Part shown: one piece after another, positions 37,501 through 49,500 of the stretch
How the letters are laid out: each line of letters starts with the position of its first letter
Numbering within the stretch: position 1 is the first letter of the stretch
Source of the DNA: Tridacna crocea
Taxonomy: Eukaryota > Mollusca > Bivalvia > Cardiida > Cardiidae
Assembly (NCBI GenBank): GCA_943736015.1
Contig: OX031072.1
Location: forward strand, 6,289,501-6,353,500
DNA length: 64,000 nucleotides
Direction: 5' to 3'
The notes under the pieces: generated by a model
What the model saw: only the letters and a program-made list of their open reading frames with translations
The model's database searches: none
What the model was told of the DNA's origin: nothing
Program-made: the position numbers and the translations under genes

Positions 37501-40500
37501 CTGGCATCTCGTGCAATCCTTTTTGACCGATTTTTCTTGAGAGCCCGAGTTTCTAATACTTGACAGATTTATATCACTATTATATTAACCCCATACAACA
37601 CAATTCCAAGTTTTAACGACCCTGAGAAAGAAAGCTTTTAAGAATGTAAGAACGTAAGAAAAGGAAGAAAATGCTGGTAACCAGCATTTTCTCCTTTTCC
37701 CACAATGTTTTGTAACATATTAAAAAAAAAAATTTGTACTTTGAGTAACATTTATTTTGTCGTCTGCAATTGATTTCAATTTGGACCAGTCTGAACTTTT
37801 GTTGCCTGATAAAGACTTGACCCATTATTATTCAGGTTATTTTTTGACCAACCCAGAGCTACTATTATACTCGAGAACAGAAATATTTGATATTATGGGA
37901 AAAAAATTGTTTGAAAAGAATTATCGTTTTTCCCATAATGTTTTCCTAAAATTTCAACAACAGGAGAGTAAAAATTGTGTTGATAAAGTAGGGATTTTAC
38001 AAACAGAATCAAAAATACTTTAGAAAACATTGTGAGAAAAGGGCAGTCTGAGCTGGCTAATCGGAGATAATACTTGATGACTACGTTAGATTTTGTACTA
38101 CAGTAGACTTGTGCAATGCAGAAATTTACATAAAAATGGAAAGTTCCGTTTAAGATCAGTCTGTACAAATTGTGCAGGCTGATCCGAGATGACACTCTAT
38201 GCAAATGTCAGATTGCAGCATTTTGTGTATTGCAGGTCATATGGGAGGATAAAAAAACTACGATACTAGTATTTGATGTTTTTGTAAAGAATGGGGGGGT
38301 GGGGTGGGGGAGAGAGACCCGGGGCCATGCTCTGCGAAAAAAAGGTTTAATGAATCTGGGGAAAAAAAAAGTATGGAGTTATGTCAGCCTGAGGGATTTA
38401 GTAAAATTTCTACACAAGTGTGGACCATCCTACCACAAGATTTAACCCTTTCCCAAACAACAAAATTTTGGACTAGACCAAATTGAAAAGGTTTGCAGAC
38501 AACAAATCAAGTGTAATGCATATGATGATTTTTGTCGATGAAAGGGTAAAACACATTGTAGGAAAAGGAGAAAATGCTGGTTACCAGCATTTTCTCCTTT
38601 TCCTACAGTGTTTTCAAAAGCATTCTTTTCCAGTATCGTAAAAACCAGTGAATGTTTGGAAAACGATTAATTGTCTGTCAGACGAAATGCATTTTATGGA
38701 TCCTTATCAAGTGATGACTTGCTTGGTTTAAAATCCATTACCACACAGTCCCTACTTTTGATGCCCCCGAGAAGGAAGCTGTTAGAAAACATCGTAGGAA
38801 AAGGAAAAAATGCCGGTAACCAGCATTTTCTCCTTTTCCCATAATGTTTTCTACCCTGCTTGAAACAATTTTCAATTTTTGAGTGTAAAAATGTTAATTT
38901 TGCTTAGTACAGGCTTTAAGAGGTGACCAAGTATCTATTGCAGACAACACAGATTGGTATGAGAGTTTTTTTCCTTTTTTTTGACAGCAGACATGGTATT
39001 TAACCCTTTACCAAACAACAAAATTTTAGACTGATCCAAATTGAGTGCGCAAAATAAACGCAACTCAAAAATTGATTTTTTTCCAAGCAGAGTAGAAAAC
39101 ATTGTGGGAAAAGGAGAAAATGCTGGTAACCAGCATTTTCTCCTTTCCCTACAATATTTTCAAAAGGCTTCTTTTTCAGGGTCATTAATAGTCTGGATTG
39201 TGTGGTAAAGAGCGAAACGGATTATTCAGCCTAATCAATCAGAATTTTCACACACAGCAATCAGCCTGTCTGTTCTGCCCATGTGGCCATTTTTAGGTCC
39301 AAATTGAAAGCATTTGCAGATAAAAAAAAAAAGGGACTGGAAATTTGAAATTTGTTTTGTGAAGGGTTGAAAATATTGAGGGAAAAGGAGAAAATGGTGG
39401 TTACCAGCATTTTCTCCTTTTCCCACAATGTTTTCTAAAGGCTTGTTTCTCAGGGGCGTCAAAAGTAGGGATTGTGTGGTAATGGGTTAAATGTCTATTT
39501 GCTGGATCATCAGATTTTTGTGACTTCTGTTAACTTTTATCCAATGCGGACAATTTTAGTTTAAACATATTTATTTTACATCGATTGAGTAACAAGTTCT
39601 TACAACTTATACTAATCTCTCTCGATTCTGCTTCCTTGGAACTACACCTGTACTCGCACCGAATGTGTGGGCCTATGAAAAATCCCAAAGTTGACACTCG
39701 CTCCCTGGTATCGAACTCAGAACCTTTAGGTTATGAGGCCGAAGCTCTACCTCACGACCATGGACACCACAATTTTAACCCATATCTTGATAATTAACAT
39801 GTGAAATGAAATTTCAAGACAATAATTAACCAATTACCACACATTCTTGCCTTTTAATGACCCTAGAAAGAACAGTTGAAAACATGACGGAAAAAGTCTG
39901 ATCTTGATCTATACAGTCTGATTAATTTTCCTGACTCTTGCTTAGCAGCCTAAGGGTTAAACTTGTTCAGATTGAATGACATTTGCAGACAAAAGTAAGA
40001 TGTGAAATCAAATGATGGAAATCATACTTTTTAGTTGAGAAAAAAAATGGAAACGGAAGAAAATGTTGGTTACCAGGATTTTGTCATTTTTATATGCCTG
40101 ACGAAGACGGGACATATTATGGGATCACCCGTGGCAGGCGGGCTAGTGGGCATAACTTTGTCATCTCTAGTCTGATTGACTTGAAACTTGGCAATTGTGT
40201 TTGTTGCAATAGTACAGAGTGCAGTGCATAAGAACCGTAACTCTACCTTGTGTTGTCTTTGATCATCATTTTAACAGCATTTTCTGTTTGTCCGGAGCAT
40301 AACTTTGTCATCTCTAGTCTGATTGACTTGAAACTTGGCAATTGTGTTTGTTGCAATAATACAGAGTGCAGTGCAAAAGAACCATAACTCTACCACATGC
40401 TTTTTTGAGTTATTCCCTTTGATCATCATTTTAACAGCATTTTCTGCTTGTCCGGTGCATAACTTTGTCATCTCTGGTCCGATTGACTTGAAACTTGACA

Positions 40501-43500
40501 TTTGTGTTTGTTGCAATGATACGGAGTGCAGTGCAAAAGAACCATAACTCTACCTCATGCTGTCTTTGTGTTATTTCCCTTTGATTGTAATTTTCACAGC
40601 GTTTTCTGCTTATCCGGAATTTAACTTTGTCATTTTCAGTCTTCCCTTTGATTGTCATTTTTACAGCATTTTCTGCTTATCCGGAATGTAACTTTGTCAT
40701 TTTCAGTCTAAACATCTTCAAATTTGGTATGCATGGCTGTTGAGAAATTATGGCGTGCAGTGCATGGGAATCACTGCTATTTTCCTCTACCTGCCCTTTA
40801 CAATTAGCATTCTTCCTTGACAACTGGCTGTGTGACGGGCGTATCTTGCGACAATTTGCCGCTCTTGTTTCACAATGTTTTTCAAAAGCTTGGGTCGTTA
40901 AAACATAGGGTTATTTGATAAAGAGTTATACTAGAAACATTCAATGTTCAAAGTTCAAGACTAAAATATTTTGAAGGCCTGCTTTTAAGATTTTACCCCT
41001 ATACTGCACAATCTAAAGTGTTATAAATCCTGAGAACAAGGCTTTTTGAAAACATTTTGGGAAAAGGAGAAAATGATGGAACCCAGCTTTTTCTCCTTTT
41101 CTAAGAAAGTTTTCTACTATATCAAAGACAAATTCCATCATTTTAACCCTTTACTCCATAGATACTCATTTCTACGCATCGCTTGTAGGAGCCTTTGGAA
41201 AACATTGTGGCAAAAGGTGAAATTGCTCGTGACGAGCAATTTCACCTTTTATCACAATATTTTCTGTGCTATCAAAAGATGTCATATACACATAAGAAAC
41301 TGCTTCATCCAGGCTGTTCATAATTTAGGGCCAATTGGAGATACAATAGAAATGCCTTGTGGGGTAAAGGGTTAACCAAACTTAGCTTCTTGTCTGAAAA
41401 TGTTTTCAATTTGAACATGTCTCTGTTTCTGTTATCATTCGTCTGAATAATGGTCGTTTCCATTTGAACAGTCAATCACACGATCTTATACAAGGTTGGC
41501 GCCACTGTAAGTCGTTCAGCAGCTTTAGAAACAACCTCAATCAAGTTATCTACATTCTATCTATCTGTCTGTGAAAACTTCAATTGGAATTGATAGACCA
41601 TGTTAAAAGATGAATGTACAAAGTACTTGTTATCTGAAATATAGTTAGAAAGATTTTACTAGAAAATTGAGACTCAAGTTTTCGTTTTTTACCAGGAGCC
41701 TTACTTTCAGAATGGTAAACTGGCTTATTTCTAGCAATGAAATGTACCATATAGGTGCATATCGATCCACCAAATACAACCAAGGGACTTAATTGCTTCC
41801 ATCAGTGAAGGTTTGCCGAATCTTTTTTGTCATACGTTAAAGAATAGAAACATTTAGAAATTACTTCCCCTTGAACACAGACAATTTTGTCCTCTCAATC
41901 AAAGTATTGGATGTGGGGCATTAACCCTTTACTTGCAGTATAAATTACACGAATCTCTCCAGTCAAAAGTAATTATCTAAATTTTACCATTTCAAACTAT
42001 TTGTTAGGGAAAAAAATATCACTTTATCAGACTGTGTAGATCCAAGATCAGACTGCACATTATGTGCAGTCTGATCTTGATCTACATGGTCTGCAAAAGA
42101 TCCTCTAGTAACGCTTGGTAGTCTAAGGGTTAAATCCTGTTTTTTGGAGACAGTTCTAGTTACCAAATCTTTCAATATTTCACCGCCATGATATATCGCT
42201 CTCTGAAGACATCCAAAGTATTGGGTTTAGATACAACACTGACACCCTGTGTTTGACAGACCAATATTTGTGGCCGATCTTCCCTTATTCCTGTACCAAA
42301 TGACCCTGGTCATGGGATTTGAAAAAGTCAAAGTCGTGAGGAAAGAGCAAAATGCTGGTCATCAGCATTTGATCCCTTTGCTCTGGTGGTTTCTTGCCCT
42401 GTCAAATTTAAATTTGATAGTTTGAACCATATTTAGCAAGTCATTTGCAATTGGTTTCAACATGGTTGAGTATAAAGTTTTGTCATTTGATAACAGTTCT
42501 GGCATTCAATAAATCTGATGGGTATTATTTATCTATAAAAAGTGATGTTGTCAATGTATTTCAAGGCCATTGTAGGAGGAAAGTCTCTTAAAATGTCTAA
42601 CAGTATTGTTAAAGAGTTGGACTGCATGCTACTGATCAAAGTATAATCTTCATCAACACCATGTTAAAGCAAACACTGTTCACCAATGGCAAAATGTTGG
42701 ACTAGTCTAAACTTGAACCATTTGCAGATGATGAAATGAATGTGACTCAAAAATTCAAATTCAGTTTGAAAAGGATAGAAAACATTGTGGGAAACGTAGA
42801 AAATGTTGGTTACCAGCATTTTCTCCTTTTTCCACAATGTTTTCAAAATATTTTTACTCTCAGGTCGCTATAAGTTGGGATTGCATGACAAAGGCTTAAG
42901 GATTAAATTACCAAGAGAGACTGAGACATTGATCCCCATATTTGCACCAAGTAACCTTTTGTCCGTAACATAAAGTTTCCCCCCGACTATATTTTCCAGA
43001 CATCATTTCTTTTACATCATATAATGCAAATAGACATCAGCCCTGCTCTGGGCAAAAGGGGCATTAGCATCTGTGTGATAACTTACACCTTGCAGTTTAT
43101 ATCACAAAATTGTGGATCTATATAATCAGTTTTGTCAAACAAGTGGCTGCATCACCTCTGGATGTGAGAAAAGTAAACCTTGACTTTGACAGAAAGTTAT
43201 CTCAGTACTACTTGGAGAAAGCCAGGAAATATGTGGGCAGGTGCTCTGACTGCCGTCATATGACCTAAGCTGCTAAAAGTGTGTTAAACTTCAATACAAA
43301 CAAAACGAAAGCGTTGAGAACACTGAAGTGGTATTTGTCAAGGAAACCCATTGTGTGGAATTAGTATTTTGAAAGAAAAAGAGACACATTGTTCAAATAC
43401 TGGCTTAACCCATTACCAAACGACAATATATTAGACTCGTCCAAATTGAAAGCATTTGCAGACGACAAAATAAAGGTATCTGAAATATTGAAATTTGGTT

Positions 43501-46500
43501 TGGGAAGGGTAGAAAACACTTTGGGAAAAGGAGAAAATGCTGGTTACCAGCATTTTCTCCTTTTCCCACAGTGTTTTCAAAAGGCTTCTTTCTCAGGGTC
43601 GTTAAAAGTCGGGATTGTGTGGTAAAGAGTTAAACTTCAATACAAACAAAACGAAAGCGTTGAGAACACTGAAGTGGTATTTGTCAAGGAAACCCATTGT
43701 GTGGAATTAATATTTTGAAAGAAAAAGAGACACATTGTTCAAATACTGGCTTAAAAGTCAACCCACTATGCAAATGAATACCTTATCGCTTGAAGGGAAA
43801 GTACTCATGTACCTTAAAACTACGATTTTGAAATATCTTTAGCCTTTTACATTTAATTTCCAATATTACAGTCCATTACTTCGATCTATAAATGTTCATG
43901 AGCAATCAAATGGAGTAGCGCGCAATTATAGAACAAACAAGCCATAGAACAAATTGGTTTTTTGGAAGGAAAAAGCTCAGGGTCAGTTGGCAAATTTGTA
44001 TCATTGCACAAATGCCATAAAAATTTACCTTTATGCATATGGAGCTGCACCTCAGACAAATGATGAAGTCTGGTGCATCCTGAAGTTTCTCTGGAAAAGG
44101 CTATTCGGCCAAATGGGCAGCTTCTGTCTTTTGACATGCAAGGGGTTTGGGGAGGGGGAGGGGCTGTCACACCTGAACTCTTAAACTGTTAAATAATTAT
44201 GAAGAAGTTTTTATCTTGGATGTAAATTCTCATACACAATTTGTTACAGACATATGATAATTTAATAGTGTCTATTCAATTATCAAAACAACCAATACTG
44301 TTCGAATTGTTAAGAAAGTTTAGGAAAAAATTGTTGTAATAAACCTAGAGCTAAATATCAGCTAGAATAAGATAATTATACGCTCTTTCTCTTTGTATTT
44401 GATGCCATTTTCTGGTTAGCTTGTTAGGCTTGACAACTAATATACCACATTACTAAGGGGGAGTACCAAACTTGTGTTTACAGAAAGGTCAATTATGAGG
44501 CGGAATTGTCCTTCAAAATGAAGACAATTTACAAACAGATAGAGGATATTTGTTGTTTTCGGTGAAAGATCGAAATTTATTTCATCGAGTGAACACCATC
44601 GGTAATATTTTCACAAGTGGTGCAGCCACGAGTGAAAATATTACCAATGGTGTTCACGAGATGAAATACATTTCGATCTTTCACTAAAAAAAACCCCAAA
44701 TATTCTATTTATTTCATGCTTTTAATCCTTTCTGGGAGGAGCTTTATCAAAATCCAGTACAGTTCTTTTCCGTTATTCCCCATGGCGTACCCCTCCCACA
44801 TAGCAACGCATTACAATATTACGTCAAGCGCCAGAAATGTAAGCTATATGACGTCATATTTCCCATCTGGTTGTTAGGCACGCGCAATTTACCTTGGCAA
44901 CAAGAACGTGAAAGTCGGTATTTTCAGGTTTTTGTATCAGTGTAAGATTGAAAAATATTTTCACTGCTATTTCTTGAAATCCTACCGGAAAGCATGAAAT
45001 AACAAAAGATTTCAACCAATGGGCCCATACTTCTTGCAGCTGCATGGAAAAGTTAACAGATCCATTTTGAAGTTTCAGAATCATGTCGCTGTCTCAAAAA
45101 CAAATAATATTTTAACCCTTTACCACATAATAAGATTATTGACTAGCTTTTAATGAAAGCATTTATAGAGGAAAAACTAAACTTGTTTTAAAATTAAACA
45201 TGTTCAAATGATGGAGTTTGTTACTGAGAGCAGGGATCTTATATACATATATAAGATCCCTGCCGAGAGAGTGGAAAACATTATGGGAAAAGGAGAAAAT
45301 GCTTTTCCCCAGAATTTTTTCCTTTTCCCATAATGTTTTCAAAATGCTGTATTCCCAGGGTTGTTAAAAGTCAGGATTGTGTAGTAAAGGATTAAGGAGC
45401 TTTCAAAAGTAGTTTTCAAAAGTAGTTTTAAGTCATATCACTGCAAAAGCTCATTAAATGGTCAAAAGCCCCTCTGGTCATTATCCCCTACCCCCCAAAA
45501 CATGTAAGGCAATCAAAGCTCTTTCACCATTTTGTAAGGATGGTCATTATCCCTTCAGCAAATTTTTCAAAAGCCCCAAAAAAATCCTGAAGAGGCTTTT
45601 GTACAGCGTTATGTGTTTGGGGGGATTTTGGATAATGATCGTAGGGGCTTAAATTTGCTCACCATTCCACAAACTCACTTGCTGGTGCATTTTGGTAGGT
45701 TTTAGCCACCAGCACTTGGTAGGAGCTCTGCAATGGTTTGCTTGGAGTTGCTCAAGCATGACTAGCAAGGCCAAAGAAGAACCTGGGCCTGTATTCATTG
45801 ACCAATCTGAAAAATCTTGTTCTCCAGCATTTTCTAAATTTGAAAGTAACAGAACTTCTGATTGACTAAACCATTTGGTAGCCAATCAGAAGTTGTATTA
45901 CTTTCAAAGTTTGAAACTTTTGGAGAACAATTATAGTCTAAGGCCTGGCGAGCTGGATTCAATTTTTTATCAATCCGTCTGGTAGAAAAATTTCATTGGT
46001 ACCAGGTTATAGTACAGCTATATAGAAGTCAAATTAGGGTGGATGCCAGAAACAAAAGTGGTGCAGATTTTTTTCAGACGACATTTTGTTACCCCACCCA
46101 CTGAAAATGCATTGAATTAAACTTATGTGTAAAAACAACAAAATTTCAATATCTTCCGGAGTATATTGATTGCAAATAGGTCTAATTGACAGTTAAGCAC
46201 ATAAGCAATGGTAAAATTCAGTTACAGGAGCAGATAAAATACATTGGGTGTCCTGGTGTTACCCCACCCACCAAATTTGCACACAGTTTTTGAAAATCAT
46301 GGGCAACTTAATATCATTTAAGACTTTTGTGTTTCAACTTCTTGTGGAAGGGTTTGATGAGAACTAAATGCTTACTACTGCACTAAATTGCTGCATTGTA
46401 TATTTGTTACGGTCTTGCTTATCTTTTACCCCACCCACTAATGTATATATACACGGCCATCTATGAGCTATTATATAATTGTGGCAGATGTTAGGAGACA

Positions 46501-49500
46501 CGATTTTTGAAAATTAAGTTGGAATTTTTGTTTGATAAGGTTTCTTATATCCACACTGGAATATTGTCTACTGTGATACAATGCTAGTCATAACAAATCG
46601 ACATGTCCTTCATGTAACAAAATTGTAAAGCAAAAGAAATTCCATTCCAATTTAAAATAATAAATATTTCCTGGTTCAGATTATAATATTTCATTTCGAA
46701 TCACCTGTATAATACATATTTGTCTAATATTAATTGAGTATTTTGGAACAAAATTTCGGCACGTTATATGTCAGAGAAGATCAGTGTTTTGCAGCTATTT
46801 TAATTTCTTGAAAAAATTATATACATGTAGATCTAGTAAATGATTCCTAGCTGTTTGTACGAAAAGTGTAATTGTATTTTCCATTTTGTTCCCAGAAATT
46901 GTTTTTATGAAATTAAACGTCGCGGCTTCCTTTCATGTGCATTTTTTATCATTGTTACATAAACAACTTACGTTTTACAGCAATGACATAAAATGTTACA
47001 GCGCAGACACATATAAGTATCAAAAAAAGGTTTGTACTTAGTGCCTTTATTTGAGAAAAATCAAACGAAACAATAATTGAATAGTTACACATGAAATGAA
47101 GAAAAGTCATTTGCACCAAAAATACTGTCTTATTGACAAGTTAAGACTTTAAATGCTATTACAATTACATTTAAGCTATTTCAATTACTCTTCTGTATCC
47201 ACTGTTAACTATATTTATGCTATTTGCATTAAAATATCATTGTTGTGTCGGAAATAAATCCGTTACATCATGACATTTCAACAAGAAGGACATTGGCCCT
47301 GGGGTGCTCAACTGAGACTATAGCTTTATTTCCCTCATGTTTATGTGATGAACTTTAAACTAACCTGTGAACCCAGGGGCAGGGCCAGTTTTGACCCCAA
47401 GGGCATAATATGGACAAATTTGGAAGAGGTCCACTAGGAATTGCTACATGCCAAATATCAAAGCTCTATGCCTTCTAGTTTTAGAGAAGAAGAATTTTAT
47501 AATTTTCTGTCCTTTTAAAGTTTTCCTTCTTTGTTCCTGTGTTCGAACTTATGACCCCCAGGGCATGGGCCACTTTTGAACCCAAGGGCATCATATGAAC
47601 AAACTTGGTAGAGGTCCACTAGGAAATCTTACATTCTAAATATCAAAGCTCTATGCCTTTTACTTTGTGAGAAGAAGAATATTAAAGTTTTCATTCTTTG
47701 TTCCTAGCTTGAACTTGTAACCTCCTGGGCGGGGCCAGTTTTGACCCAGGGACATCATGTGAACAAACTTGGTAGAGGTACACTAGGAGATGCTACATAC
47801 TAAATGTCAAAGCCCTATGCCTTCAATTTTCAGAGGAGAAGATTTTTAAAATTTTCCTTCATTGTTCCTATGCTCAAACTTGTGACCCCCGGGGTGGGGC
47901 CATTATTTGAACAAACTTGGTAGAGGTCCACTAGGAGATGGCCACATACCAAATATCAAAGCTCTATGCCTTCTACTTTCAGAGAAGAGGATTTTTCAAA
48001 GATTTTGTTTTGTTTTTTTTTCCGTTTTGCGGCCATGGCAACCAGAATTAATAGTAAAATTCTATTCTTTGAACAATTTTGGTAGAGCTTCACCCAAGGA
48101 ACATCCCTGCCAAGTTTCATCAAGATTTGCCCAGTGATTTAGGAGAAGATGTCTAAAGAAATTGTTGATAGACGACAGACGCTGGACGCCGGACAAAGGA
48201 AGATCACAACAGCTCACCTTTAGCACTTTGTGCTAAGGTGAGCTAAAAACAAAGAACCCAGAAAAACACCCACACCCACATCCACACACACATCTACAAA
48301 CATATACACATACACATACACAATACAGCTGTACTGTCAATGCAGCAAACAAAGGAACTGATGATTGATCATACCTCACAATTACGCTGAATGAACAGCG
48401 CATTTGTTCATTTTAACTCATTAAGAGGATTTTAGCTCCACTGGTCGAAGGCCTGTGGGCTTATTTCATGGTCTGCTGTCCGTCTTGTGTCTGTCCGTAC
48501 GTGCATTAACTTATATTTCAAACATCTCCTCTGACACTACCCATCCAAACTTCATGAAACTTCATAGAAATGATCCTGCCATGGTTTTCTTCAGAATTTC
48601 TTGAAAGAATCTGATTCCTTCAAAAACTCTGTTTGCCATGGTAACAAAACGGAAATATATTGAAATCTTTGAAAAATCTTCTTATCTGAAAGCATAAGGC
48701 CTAGGGCTACCAAACTTGGCATGTAGCTTTATGCCGTGAACCTCTACCAAGTTCCTTCAAATAATAGCCCTGGAGTCGAAATTGGCCCCACCCCAAGGGT
48801 CACAAGTTTCATACAGGATCATATAGGAAAAACTTTAAAGTCCTTCTTTAGGGCCTTGGGCTACCAAATTTGGCATGTTTCTTTATCAATTGGGCGTCTA
48901 CCAAGAGTGCCCAACTTATAGTCCTGGGGTCAAATTTGGCCCGGCCCCGGGGTCACAAGTTTTACATGGGCTTATATTCGGAAAGCCTTTAAAATCTGCT
49001 TGTACATAGCCGCAAGGCCTAGGACTACCAAATTTTGAACATAGCTTTATCTAGTGGGCTTCTATCAGAAGGGCCCAAATTATAGCCTTGGGGTTAAGTT
49101 TGTCCCCACACCAGGGGTCACAAGTTTTACCTTGGTTTTTGTGTCGAAAATTTTATAAATGATATTTTTACTAACCATAATAAAGCATAGGGCTACCAAA
49201 TTTAGCCCTATTTCATGGGTCTCATGTTTTACATGGCTTTTAGGAAACTTTGAAAATCTTCTTGTTTATAACACAACACTCTAGACCTGTATTATTCGGT
49301 ATGGGGGTTTATCTTGTGGACCATTACCAGGATTCAAGTAATTATAGCTCTGTGGTCAATAATGGCTTTGCCCAGGGGTCAAGGGTTCATAACTTTCTCG
49401 TAGGATTTTATAGAAAAAAAATGTATGTCTTCAAGTTTAAAACTAATTGCCCAGAGTAGTAATATTTGGCTTGTAGTTTTTTCACTTATTTGCCAGTGGC

